This document shows, one piece after another, positions 25,874 through 32,896 of a DNA stretch of 45,713 nt (its first letter is position 1; every line of letters begins with the position of its first letter). The notes beneath the pieces were generated by a model. The model worked only from the letters and a program-made list of their open reading frames with translations. It was not told where the DNA came from and made no database searches. A program made the position numbers and the translations under genes. The stretch covers positions 1-45,713 of the forward strand of contig JADIME010000029.1 in NCBI GenBank assembly GCA_017694935.1, given 5' to 3'. The DNA comes from Candidatus Merdivivens pullistercoris. GTDB lineage: Bacteria; Bacteroidota; Bacteroidia; Bacteroidales; UBA932.

Positions 25874-26662
25874 TTATGCATCCTGTCCCGCGTTAGTCCG
25901 GTCTGCATCCTCCTGCCGCAACTTTGCCGCGCCAGCGTTAGCCACTCCGTAGCCGAAAAGTGCGAAATCTCCCCTGCATGGGTCTCCCGGGAAGACTTCG
26001 GCAAGTTTTTCGGTTATTTCCCGGACAGTCCTCAAGTCTTTGCCTTTCCTTTCCGTAAGCCCGAGTTCCATGGCCTGCCTGTGCGAATGTACGTCCAAAG
26101 GGAGAAGCAGTTCTGCCTGATCGGTCCCGGTCCAGATTCCGAGGTCCACAGGGCTGTTCCGCCTTACAAACCAGCGGCGCATCATGTTTATCTTCTTGTT
26201 GGCGGCCTTCGGATCTTCTGCCTTGCCGTAAATCTCTGTCCTGATCCCGTTTATCCCGAGGCTTTCCATGCTGTTGTTTCCCGCCGCATAGAATCTTTCG
26301 ATGTTCCGGCAGATGCTTGCAAATTCACTCCATTTCACTGTGCGGTGAAGCGAAGTCCCGTCATCGAGCCTGCTTTCCCATTTCCTTTCCATTACATACT
26401 CGAATGGCCTCCATTCCATCTCGTCAAAGGCCCGGTTGCAGTCCCTTACAATCATGGCGCGCCGTCCCCATGCAAGGTGCGCCGAGATGATCCCTGCTAT
26501 TTCTATGTCTTCGAGCCGGTAGCCTTTTCTTTTGCTTTCTGTGTAGAAAAATTTCGGGAAAACTATCGGGTCTTCCTTAAAATATTTCTCGTTTTCGTAT
26601 GTGTCGGCCAATTTTCTTAGCCTGTCGGCTAAAATCCCGTCCATTGCCATCATGCCTGTCAT
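25874..26662 (-). CDS. DUF2400 (TIGR02757) family protein
   Basis: About 262 residues from the ATG at 26662. The family signature is recognisable: DPIVFPKFFY, ISAHLAWGRRAMI, KWSEFASICRNIERFYA, MMRRWFVRRNSPVDLGIWTG and LLLPLDVHSHRQAMELGL. The biochemical function is not known. It has been noted as an uncharacterised, mostly Bacteroidetes-type family. The start is set by the promoter at 26706-26738, which would place transcription after the longest frame's Met. It is the first gene of a probable operon with tldD, tldE and slyD. Confidence 0.85.
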   Translation of the reverse strand: MTGMMAMDGILADRLRKLADTYENEKYFKEDPIVFPKFFYTESKRKGYRLEDIEIAGIISAHLAWGRRAMIVRDCNRAFDEMEWRPFEYVMERKWESRLDDGTSLHRTVKWSEFASICRNIERFYAAGNNSMESLGINGIRTEIYGKAEDPKAANKKINMMRRWFVRRNSPVDLGIWTGTDQAELLLPLDVHSHRQAMELGLTERKGKDLRTVREITEKLAEVFPGDPCRGDFALFGYGVANAGAAKLRQEDADRTNAGQDA

Positions 26663-26705
26663 TATTCCGTATGCCCGCTTTTTATAAAGCCGGGCAACCA
26701 ATCTA

Positions 26706-26738
26706 CAAAGATACGCACCAAATCTTTTATTTTGCAAA
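26706..26738 (-). promoter_or_regulatory. promoter of the DUF2400-tldDE-slyD operon
   Basis: On the minus strand TTTG (26738-26735), 21 bp and TATCTTTG (26713-26706) fit the Bacteroidetes consensus. The leader to the ATG at 26662 is about 35 nt. Confidence 0.6.
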
Positions 26739-26833
26739 AGAATCGGTTCTTTGCCCATCTGGAACGCCCCGCCTTAATTCACGCCCTTGTAACACGTTGT
26801 GAAGCAATGGATTAGTGAAATGTGGCAAAAAAT

Positions 26834-26877
26834 CAATGTTCCGAGCGACATCGAGGTGGACTTCGCTCGGAACATTG
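26834..26877. repeat. perfect 14-bp-stem hairpin
   Basis: CAATGTTCCGAGCG (26834-26847) is inverted at 26864-26877 around a 16-nt loop. It stands in the 380-bp space between the aspA end and the DUF2400 start, outside any gene I accept. There is no U-tract on either side, so it is not an obvious terminator. The rest of this space shows only the two flanking regulatory signals. Confidence 0.55.
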
Positions 26878-26992
26878 GTCTTGCCGTTAGTTTATATTTA
26901 AGTAGCAGATATTCAATGAATTGTGTCCACGGCTCGATACTTGTGGCCGTTCCCGGCTTTGCGAAAAAAACTTTGTGTGACTTTGCAAAAAA

Positions 26993-27022
26993 AATACGGC
27001 GACTGTCATAGGCCGCCGTATT
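26993..27022 (-). terminator. aspA terminator
   Basis: On the minus strand AATACGGCG (27022-27014) pairs with CGCCGTATT (27001-26993), followed by a run of T. It starts 21 bp after the aspA stop. This is a textbook intrinsic terminator. Confidence 0.85.
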
Positions 27023-27042
27023 CTATAAAAAACAGTTCCGTG

Positions 27043-28476
27043 TTATTTTCTCGGTTTGATGTCCAGTTTTACCGGCTTGATCATATTTTCAGGAAGCAGT
27101 ATGGTGTCAAGCTCTTCTTTGGTAAGTACGCCATGTTCAAGCACGAGGTCATAAACGCTTCTGCCGGTAGCGAGAGCCTCTTTTGCTATCTTGGTGGAGT
27201 TCTTGTAGCCGATGATAGGGTTGAGGGCGGTTACTACTCCGATGCTGTTGTGGACATAGTTGCGGCAGCGCTCTTCGTTGGCTGTGATTCCTTCCACGCA
27301 AAGCCTGCGGAGGGTGTCCATGCCGTTCATGAGAAGTTCCGCCGACTCGAATGTGCATTGTGCCATAACTGGCTCCATTGCGTTGAGTTCCATCTGTGAA
27401 GCCTCGCCTGCCATGGTTACGCATACTTCATTGCCCATTACCTTGAAGCAGATCTGGCTCATTACCTCAGGTATGACAGGGTTTACCTTGCCAGGCATGA
27501 TTGAAGAACCCGGTTGCATTGCAGGAAGGTTGATTTCGCCGAGACCGCAACGCGGACCGCTTGAAAGAAGCCTGAGGTCGTTGGAAATCTTGCTGAGTTT
27601 TACAGCGAGCCTCTTCAGTGCAGAAGAATAACCTACCATGCATGATGTGTCGGAAGTGGCACCCACGAGGTCGTCGGAAAGTTTTATGTCCCATCCGGTT
27701 ATTTCGCCGAGAGCCTTAACGCATTTTTCGGCATAACCCGGTTCGGCGCAGATGCCTGTTCCGATTGCAGTGGCACCCATGTTCACTGTAAGGAAGTCTT
27801 CGGCAGCCTCGTCAAGATGCTTGATCTCGTCCCGGAGTATTGACGCGAAACCGTTGAAAGTCTGGCCGAGGGTCATAGGAACGGCATCCTGAAGCTGGGT
27901 ACGTCCCATCTTTATGATGTTGGCAAATTCTTCCGCTTTTTTCTGGAATGCGGCTATGAGCTGTTCGAGCACCGGTATCAGTTTCAGATGCGTGGCGTAA
28001 AGTCCGAGATGTATTGCGGTAGGGTATGCATCATTGGTGGACTGTGCGCAGTTCACATCGTCGTTAGGCGAGCAATACTGGTATTCTCCGCGTTTGTGCC
28101 CCATGATCTCCAAAGCCCTGTTGGCTATCACTTCATTGGCGTTCATGTTGGTTGTAGTACCGGCACCTCCCTGTATCATGTCGATAGGGAAATCTTCCCT
28201 GTGCTGCCCGTCAAGGATTTCCTTGCAAGCGGCCACAATCGCGTCTTTCTGCCCGTCTGTAAGCAAGCCCAGCTGGTGATTTGCGATTGCCGCCCCCATT
28301 TTGGTGTAAGCCAGTCCGTTTATGAATAATGGATATTCGCTCAGATGAAAATGGCTGATGACGAAGTTTTCAATACCCCTGAGGGTCTGTACTCCATATA
28401 GAGCTTCCTCAGGTACCTCGCGAGGCCCGATAAGGTCGCTCTCTGTACGGGTCTTTCCGGAAAATACTCTGTTCAT
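27043..28476 (-). CDS. aspA: aspartate ammonia-lyase
   Basis: 477 residues of the aspartase/fumarase superfamily. The mobile catalytic loop GSSIMPGKVNPVIPE (Ser nucleophile/base), the GRTQLQDAVPMTLGQ substrate motif and the SSNDVNCAQSTNDAYPTA-like segment (here PNDDVNCAQSTNDAYPT) are present. The Gln in TQLQDA and the N-terminal RTESDLIGPREVP favour aspartase over fumarase C. It reversibly deaminates aspartate to fumarate and ammonia, feeding fumarate respiration in anaerobes. It is transcribed alone from a clear promoter and ends at an intrinsic terminator. Confidence 0.95.
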   Translation of the reverse strand: MNRVFSGKTRTESDLIGPREVPEEALYGVQTLRGIENFVISHFHLSEYPLFINGLAYTKMGAAIANHQLGLLTDGQKDAIVAACKEILDGQHREDFPIDMIQGGAGTTTNMNANEVIANRALEIMGHKRGEYQYCSPNDDVNCAQSTNDAYPTAIHLGLYATHLKLIPVLEQLIAAFQKKAEEFANIIKMGRTQLQDAVPMTLGQTFNGFASILRDEIKHLDEAAEDFLTVNMGATAIGTGICAEPGYAEKCVKALGEITGWDIKLSDDLVGATSDTSCMVGYSSALKRLAVKLSKISNDLRLLSSGPRCGLGEINLPAMQPGSSIMPGKVNPVIPEVMSQICFKVMGNEVCVTMAGEASQMELNAMEPVMAQCTFESAELLMNGMDTLRRLCVEGITANEERCRNYVHNSIGVVTALNPIIGYKNSTKIAKEALATGRSVYDLVLEHGVLTKEELDTILLPENMIKPVKLDIKPRK

Positions 28477-28520
28477 TTTATGAAAATTAATATTTTAAAC
28501 AAAAAATCGTAAAAGTGGGG

Positions 28521-28552
28521 CAAATATAGTGAGAAGCCGAGAGCAAAGCAAA
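28521..28552 (-). promoter_or_regulatory. aspA promoter
   Basis: On the minus strand TTTG (28552-28549), a 20-bp spacer and TATATTTG (28528-28521) match the Bacteroidetes consensus. The leader to the aspA ATG is about 38 nt. The -33 region overlaps the start of a repeat-rich segment. Confidence 0.65.
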
Positions 28553-28775
28553 TTTATTTGCTTTGGCCTGTCCTGTCCGGAGGAGCCGGGAGGCCTTGGA
28601 CTGACGGATGCGACGGCGGGACAGGCCATGCAGGCCGTAAGGCATGCTTTGCCGAGGCGTGAACCGTATTTCTGGCCACAGGCCAAATATCGCAGAAGCC
28701 CGAAACGGCATGGCCTGCATCGCAGAAGCCGGAAGCTGCCTGTTCGGAGAAAGTGCTATGATTTCGCGCCAAATC
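28529..28775. repeat. repeat-rich non-coding segment upstream of aspA
   Basis: No convincing gene is found here. CAAAGCAAAT/ATTTGCTTTG forms a hairpin (28544-28565). GGCCTGTCC and GGGACAGGCC are inverted (about 28565 and 28617). ATCGCAGAAGCC occurs twice as a direct repeat (about 28688 and 28730). The string GCCGAGAGCAAAGCAAAT followed later by GCCGAGGCG resembles a family of intergenic repeats scattered through Bacteroidales genomes, recalled from general knowledge and not checked. Confidence 0.45.
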
Positions 28776-28855
28776 GGTTCACTTCCCCGGAAACAAAATC
28801 GTATTATCAGCACTTGAAGCTACTCTATCGGCATCCTTTGAGCATCCTTGCCGGT

Positions 28856-28891
28856 AAAGTGAACATTTTTCCAGCAAAACCTGTTCACTTT
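28856..28891. repeat. inverted AAAGTGAACA repeat with a third half-site
   Basis: AAAGTGAACA (28856-28865) is perfectly inverted at 28882-28891. A further GGTTCACTTCC is at about 28776-28786. The motif may be a protein-binding site left from the region downstream of the damaged regulator, but no evidence links it to a given protein. Confidence 0.4.
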
Positions 28892-28900
28892 CCTCAAGAT

Positions 28901-28928
28901 CAAAAGGAGGGCGTCCGATGCGCCCTCC
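28901..28928 (-). terminator. terminator hairpin inside the truncated regulator frame
   Basis: GGAGGGCG (28928-28921 on the minus strand) pairs with CGCCCTCC (28913-28906) around a 7-nt loop, followed by TTTTG. It lies just after the last recognisable regulator codon (about 28935), as if it were the original terminator brought close by a deletion. Confidence 0.6.
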
Positions 28929-29183
28929 CTTAATTGTAACGAATATCACAGGCACATCTGTCTTTGTGCGTCTGAAGATTTCGAAACAATTGCCGTCCTC
29001 TAATTCGATGTCCATGAAAATAAGGTCTATATCCCCGTTTTTGATGTAATCCGATGCGTCGGAACCGCTTTTTGCCTTGTAGACGGCTTCGTATTCGGGG
29101 CGCATCATCGCGATCATCCTTTCGAGGCTCCTTGCCGAAACGGCTTCATCTTCGACTATCATGTATCTTGTTTTCATGGCGCA

Positions 29184-30158
29184 TTATATATAAGGTACTC
29201 TTACTGAAAATTTGTCCCCGGTATCGATTACCCTGAAGTCTTTTCCGGCAGTTTCGTATTGTGCGGAAATATATTTCAGCCCGATGCCCGTGCTGATTCC
29301 TGCGGCGGATTTCTTTTTGATGCTGTTCGTTACCGTGATTTCGTTTTTGCCTATGCATATTTCCACGAGCATAGGGTCTTTTTCGGATACGATATTGTGT
29401 TTCGTTATGTTTTCTATGAGAAGCTGCATCGTGAAAGGGATTATCGTTTTCCCTGAGGTGTGCTCTGTCCCTTGTATATCGACGAAGAAGGCGTTCTCAT
29501 AGCGTATCTTCAGTATGTCGATGTAGGATTTGAGAAAATCGAGTTCTTCCTCCAGTGCGACTGTGCGGCGGTTTTGCAAAGTAAGGATGTATCTGTATAT
29601 TTTTGACAGGTTCACGGTAAAATCCATGGCTTTCTGCCTGTCTTCCGGGATGATCGTGAGGAGTATGTTCAGCGAATTGAAAAGAAAATGCGGATTGACC
29701 TGGGCTTTCAGCGCTTCATACCTGTATTGCAGCGCAGCGCGTTTTGCCGCCTCTTCCCGGCGGAGGGATTCTTTGGATCTTTTGATATAGTACAGGATTT
29801 CAAGGCTGAGGACTATCAGTACATTGTACATGAATATCCCGGCCTGGTCCACGACCAGTTCGGGCTGGGTCTTTTTGTGGACGGCGACGAATATCAGTAT
29901 CAGTGCGTACATCACCGCCGATGTGACCGCGAAATCCGCCGCTATCTTGACTATCAGGCTTTTTGTGAATCTGAACCTGTCTAAGATTACGAATATGACC
30001 AAAAAGTCGCAGACGGCCATCACGAGGGTCGGCAGCATGTTCTTCAGCCATGACGTGAAACCCGTAATGAAATCGGGGTAGGGGAAAATGCTGTCTTTCC
30101 TGATTATTATGAAGACCATGAACAGGACGGCATAATAAAGTATCACGGCAAGTATCAA
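29184..30158 (-). CDS. LytS-type sensor histidine kinase (His_kinase family)
   Basis: 324 residues. Four transmembrane helices occupy about 1-130, followed by a coiled linker (SKESLRREEAAKRAALQYRYEALKAQ). The phospho-acceptor box QVNPHFLFNSLNILLTII of the LytS/YehU class has its His at about 171. An abbreviated ATPase domain follows, with LLIENITKHN (N box) and STGIGLKYISAQYE (G box). It would phosphorylate a LytTR response regulator. The adjacent candidate partner, 6 bp downstream, is truncated, so this kinase may be orphaned or signal to a regulator elsewhere. Confidence 0.88.
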   Translation of the reverse strand: MILAVILYYAVLFMVFIIIRKDSIFPYPDFITGFTSWLKNMLPTLVMAVCDFLVIFVILDRFRFTKSLIVKIAADFAVTSAVMYALILIFVAVHKKTQPELVVDQAGIFMYNVLIVLSLEILYYIKRSKESLRREEAAKRAALQYRYEALKAQVNPHFLFNSLNILLTIIPEDRQKAMDFTVNLSKIYRYILTLQNRRTVALEEELDFLKSYIDILKIRYENAFFVDIQGTEHTSGKTIIPFTMQLLIENITKHNIVSEKDPMLVEICIGKNEITVTNSIKKKSAAGISTGIGLKYISAQYETAGKDFRVIDTGDKFSVRVPYI

Positions 30159-30237
30159 TAGTGCCGTTTTCTTTAAACCTATTTTTTTGCAATGCCATCC
30201 TGTCCGAGACCGTCCTGTGCTCTCCGTCGGCTATGCC

Positions 30238-30951
30238 TTACAGCGTTTCTTTCGCATAACGGATTTCCATGCCGTCCTTGCTTGCGAGTATGAGCGAATC
30301 CTTGGTGCAGCTCTTTATCAACAAGGTGTCGGTGAACTCTATCGTCATTCCGTTGCCTATGCTTTTGCCGTTCAGGAATATGACATGCCCGATCCTGTCC
30401 CAGCTTTCATATTGCAGGGTAGCCATGTTGATGGATTCGGCCTTGCCTTCGCTTTGCAGCGAGATTCCCTGGAACTGCCCGGGCATCCCCGGCACAGGTT
30501 CTACCCAGTTCCCCGTTATTTTTGCTTTTTCCTTTTCCATCTTGTCCGGCAGGATCAACGGGAGGACACGCTTCAGCATATAACTGTCGGCAAGGTCTCC
30601 GGTGATTTCGTTTCCCTGTCTGTCCAGCCATTGCATTGCGCCGTCGGCTATTTTGAGGTATGACGTGTCGTTGTCATTGGAAATGAGGGTGAGCTTCCCT
30701 TCATTTTCAGTGTATTTTCCTGTCTCCCTGTATGCGCTGAAACGTTCAAGATATTCTCTCTCGATAGTGTATACGCCATTGCTGTCAAGAATGACGGTGG
30801 TGCTGATGCCCGGGCAGTCCGCGGCTGGCATGACTGCATGGTAAGTGCCGTAATAGCCAGTCTCGTCATTGCCGTTTTTGCACGATGTCGCGGCCATGGC
30901 CGCCGTGACGGCGATTGCCGTGTATAAGCAAAGGGAAAATTTTGTTTTCAT
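30238..30951 (-). CDS. NlpE-like lipoprotein
   Basis: 237 residues. The signal peptide ends AATSC (lipobox Cys about 24). Residues about 33-100 match the NlpE N-terminal fold: GTYHAVMPAADCPGISTTVILDSNGVYTIEREY, close to the YxGxLPCADCxGI motif with one of the two Cys lost (PAADCPG). A C-terminal lipocalin-like barrel follows (ITGNWVEPVPGMPGQFQGISL). In E. coli NlpE reports surface contact and lipoprotein stress. Here only membership is clear. It lies 80 bp upstream of the LytS kinase on the same strand and could be sensed by it. The promoter has two TATTTTTG boxes at 30989-31005. Confidence 0.82.
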   Translation of the reverse strand: MKTKFSLCLYTAIAVTAAMAATSCKNGNDETGYYGTYHAVMPAADCPGISTTVILDSNGVYTIEREYLERFSAYRETGKYTENEGKLTLISNDNDTSYLKIADGAMQWLDRQGNEITGDLADSYMLKRVLPLILPDKMEKEKAKITGNWVEPVPGMPGQFQGISLQSEGKAESINMATLQYESWDRIGHVIFLNGKSIGNGMTIEFTDTLLIKSCTKDSLILASKDGMEIRYAKETL

Positions 30952-30988
30952 GATTCTTGTGTTTTTGTAAATGTTTGGTTTTCGATTG

Positions 30989-31005
30989 CAAAAATAGCAA
31001 AAATA
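30989..31005 (-). promoter_or_regulatory. tandem -7 boxes of the NlpE-like gene
   Basis: Two TATTTTTG copies on the minus strand (30996-30989 and 31005-30998) lie in a triplicated CAAAAATAG-type repeat. They are back to back with the divergent tRNA promoter. Confidence 0.4.
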
Positions 31006-31016
31006 GCAAAAATTGT

Positions 31017-31047
31017 TTTGGTTTTACGTGCAAATCATATATCTTTG
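31017..31047 (+). promoter_or_regulatory. tRNA-Gly promoter
   Basis: TTTG (31017-31020), exactly 19 bp, then TATCTTTG (31040-31047). This is a full Bacteroidetes consensus promoter ending 13 bp before the tRNA. Confidence 0.85.
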
Positions 31048-31060
31048 CAGTCCTTGACAA

Positions 31061-31133
31061 GCGGAAATAGCTCAGTTGGTAGAGCATCAGCTTCCCAAGC
31101 TGAGGGTCGCGGGTTCGATTCCCGTTTTCCGCT
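31061..31133 (+). tRNA. tRNA-Gly (anticodon CCC)
   Basis: 73 nt folding into a cloverleaf: acceptor GCGGAAA/TTTCCGC with discriminator T, D arm GCTCAGTTGGTAGAGC, anticodon stem TCAGC/GCTGA with loop TTCCCAA, and T arm GCGGG/CCCGT with loop TTCGATT. The anticodon CCC reads GGG. The 3' half (from 31091) is the left attachment repeat of the integrated element, so the last 43 bases of the present gene may come from the element rather than the host. The CCA end is not encoded. Confidence 0.95.
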
Positions 31134-31134
31134 C
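31091..31134 (+). repeat. left attachment site (attL core)
   Basis: 44 bp from the anticodon loop to one base past the tRNA. It matches 45415-45458 at 42 of 44 positions, differing at 31107 (T versus C) and 31119 (T versus A). Both changes fall in variable positions of the tRNA (variable loop and T loop). Confidence 0.9.
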
Positions 31135-31145
31135 ATTCATTATCA

Positions 31146-31175
31146 AGCAGTTACAGAGATGTGACTGCTTTTCTT
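31146..31175 (+). terminator. element-borne terminator for the tRNA
   Basis: AGCAGTTAC (31146-31154) pairs with GTGACTGCT (31161-31169), followed by TTTCTTTTT. It lies 12 bp after the tRNA, inside the element, and replaces the host terminator now displaced to 45472. Confidence 0.75.
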
Positions 31176-31192
31176 TTTGTCTTTTCCAAGCC

Positions 31193-31248
31193 AGTTTAAC
31201 CCCAGTTTCAGACACTTCTGATGCACTTTATGTAAACTATATGTAAAC
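31193..31248 (+). promoter_or_regulatory. left putative recombinase arm sites
   Basis: AGTTTAACC (31193-31201) and two TGTAAAC copies (31231-31237 and 31242-31248) have matching copies at the right end at similar distances from the core. Such paired short repeats are what an arm-binding tyrosine recombinase needs, but binding is inferred. Confidence 0.4.
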
Positions 31249-31258
31249 CAGAAATGAT

Positions 31259-32476
31259 ATGTTAAGTGCTTCAGTAGAAGTGATTTGCTACAAATCAAAG
31301 AGGTTGAAAGACGGAACTTTTCCTCTTATGCTGCGAATTACCAAAGCAGGGAAAAGGAAATATGTGGCTCTTGGAGTTTCAGTTGAAGAAAGACACTGGG
31401 ACTTTGAGAAGAACAAACCAAAGAGGAATTGTCCAAACAAGGAACTGATTGAAAAACTGATTGTTGCAAAGGAAACAGAGTACAAGGAAACTGCACTTGA
31501 ACTGCTGGCAAACAGGAGAGAGTTTACAGCATCATCCCTTGCCGGCAAAGTGGAGAAAAAGGTCAATGCAAAGACAGTCAAGGAGATGTATGAAAAGATT
31601 ATGAATGACCTCTCTGCTGGTGGCTCATTGGGCAACTACACCATTTACAGGTATTCATATAATTCCCTTATGAAGTTTACACACAACTCTTTGGACATTC
31701 CCTTTATGGACATAGACGAGGAATGGCTGAAAAGGTATGAGAAATGGCTCAGGAGAACCTGCAAGGACACAACCATAAGCATCCATTTCAGAACACTGAG
31801 GAGTGTGTTCAACAAGGCTCTTGAAGCAGACCTGATAAGGGAGGAAAGCTATCCCTTCAAAAAGTTCAGACTGAGCAGATTTGATGTTACCACAAAGAAA
31901 AGGGCAATAGGCAAGGAAGACATACTGCGGATAATGTCCATTGACCTTACTGGGGCTGACTTTTATCTTCAGTTATCTAAAGATATTTTCCTGTTCAGTT
32001 ATTTTGGGGCAGGCATAAATTTCTCCGACATATCACTTTTGAAGTATTCAGACATAGTAGACGGCAGAGTGCATTACATCAGAAAGAAAACAGGCAAGCC
32101 GATAAGTTTTCCTCTGCTTGAAGATGCCAGAGCCATAATTGAAAAATACTCAAAGGAGAGGCATATCAGTGCAGATTACATCTTCCCCATTCTTGACAGA
32201 AAGGTGCACAAGACAGAAATGCAGAAAAGGAACAGAATCCACAAGGTCATAGGACATGTGAACAAGCAGCTGAAAGTTCTTGGAGAAATGGCAGGAATAG
32301 AGCATCTTACCACCTATGTTGCAAGACATTCCTATGCCACGGTGCTAAAGAGGGCTGGAGTGAGTGTTGAACTTATTTCAGAAACACTTGGGCATTCAGA
32401 TTTGAGTACTACCCAAATCTATCTTGACAGCTTTGAGAACAGCCAGATAGACAAGGCTATGGAAAATCTCAAATGA
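31259..32476 (+). CDS. int: tyrosine recombinase (element integrase)
   Basis: 405 residues of the Bacteroidetes SAM-5 type. The N-terminal arm-binding domain (about 1-95) shows YKSKRLKDGTFPLMLRIT and ERHWDFEKNKPKRNCPNK. The core-binding domain spans about 100-205, and the catalytic domain follows. In the latter are a beta-strand Lys (VHYIRKKTGKPISF), YVARHSYATVL with the second Arg, LGHSDLSTTQIYLDSF with His and the Tyr nucleophile (about 388). The usual first Arg position (…RGINF) reads YFGAGINF here, with Ala at about 251. It sits 125 bp after the tRNA, as expected for the enzyme that made this insertion. A terminator follows at 32499. Confidence 0.95.
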   Translation: MLSASVEVICYKSKRLKDGTFPLMLRITKAGKRKYVALGVSVEERHWDFEKNKPKRNCPNKELIEKLIVAKETEYKETALELLANRREFTASSLAGKVEKKVNAKTVKEMYEKIMNDLSAGGSLGNYTIYRYSYNSLMKFTHNSLDIPFMDIDEEWLKRYEKWLRRTCKDTTISIHFRTLRSVFNKALEADLIREESYPFKKFRLSRFDVTTKKRAIGKEDILRIMSIDLTGADFYLQLSKDIFLFSYFGAGINFSDISLLKYSDIVDGRVHYIRKKTGKPISFPLLEDARAIIEKYSKERHISADYIFPILDRKVHKTEMQKRNRIHKVIGHVNKQLKVLGEMAGIEHLTTYVARHSYATVLKRAGVSVELISETLGHSDLSTTQIYLDSFENSQIDKAMENLK

Positions 32477-32498
32477 ATTGGCTTATATTTATGACCTT

Positions 32499-32535
32499 AT
32501 CCCCTGTAATCAATCACAGATTATGGGGGATTTTC
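32499..32535 (+). terminator. terminator after integrase
   Basis: ATCCCCTGTAATC (32499-32511) pairs with GATTATGGGGGAT (32519-32531), with two G-T pairs, followed by TTTTC. It separates int from the helicase unit. Confidence 0.7.
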
Positions 32536-32577
32536 ATTGTCATACGCAGCATAATGAGTATCTTAGATGCGACATTG

Positions 32578-32600
32578 AAATATCATACCATAATGGATAA
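32578..32600 (-). repeat. border repeat R1
   Basis: 23-bp copy of the border repeat, differing from R3/R4 at one position when read on the minus strand (TTATCCATTATGGTATGATA). It stands between the integrase terminator and the helicase promoter. Confidence 0.7.
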
Positions 32601-32669
32601 TTGAATGAATTGTGGATATTGGTATGTGTTTGGATATGAGAATTTTATATTTTTTTTGAAGATAAAGAA

Positions 32670-32696
32670 TTGAAAAAAAATAAAAAAATAAATTTG
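32670..32696 (+). promoter_or_regulatory. promoter of the helicase-polymerase unit
   Basis: TTG (32670-32672), 16 bp and TAAATTTG (32689-32696) lie in an A-rich stretch. The spacer is shorter than 19, so strength is uncertain. The leader to the helicase ATG is about 195 nt and strongly structured. Confidence 0.5.
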
Positions 32697-32751
32697 CTTT
32701 TCTCAAATTAATTTTTGAAACTTCGTAGGTCAGAACTATTCTGGTGGACAT

Positions 32752-32884
32752 AGAGAAAATTTCTCACGGGCAACTGAGCTGCCTTTTTATAGCTTAATCC
32801 GTGTGGCGATTTCTCCATTATTAGGTTTATGCCCTTAATCAGGGTTAAGTTTAACCGAATATCTTGTTGTGAGATATTCATAAA
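32752..32884 (+). promoter_or_regulatory. structured leader of the helicase gene
   Basis: Nested pairing is visible: GAGAAA with the later TTTCTC, CACGG with CCGTG, and an inner GGCA/TGCC hairpin followed by TTTTT. Nearer the gene a palindrome GGTTAA-GT-TTAACC (32843-32856) occurs, and its AGTTTAACC half is repeated at both ends of the element. The inner hairpin plus T-run could act as an attenuator, and the palindrome as an operator. Confidence 0.4.
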
Positions 32885-32896
32885 TGGAGGTCCGAC

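Larger units (their letters stand above)
28779..29177 (-). pseudogene. truncated response regulator (receiver cut at residue 81)
   Basis: The frame encodes 132 residues. The first 81 are a normal receiver: IVEDEAVSARSL (acidic pair), LIFMDIELEDG (phospho-Asp about 56) and VPVIFVT (Thr). After that the sequence stops resembling the family: the expected Lys, helix 5 and the whole LytTR DNA-binding domain (about 150 residues) are missing. The remaining 51 codons read through a terminator hairpin. It sits 6 bp after the LytS-type kinase gene, the normal place of its partner. A deletion joining the receiver to the gene's own terminator is the simplest explanation. A shortened but working receiver is less likely. 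Confidence 0.75.

Noticed and set aside
26799..27011. Open frame of 70 codons in the aspA/DUF2400 gap
   Set aside because: It runs through the perfect hairpin and the aspA terminator region, has no recognisable motif and no ribosome site; a chance frame.
28487..28933. Open frames on both strands in the aspA upstream region
   Set aside because: They are rich in repeats, overlap each other and contain no motif; only the minus-strand regulator remnant has family similarity.
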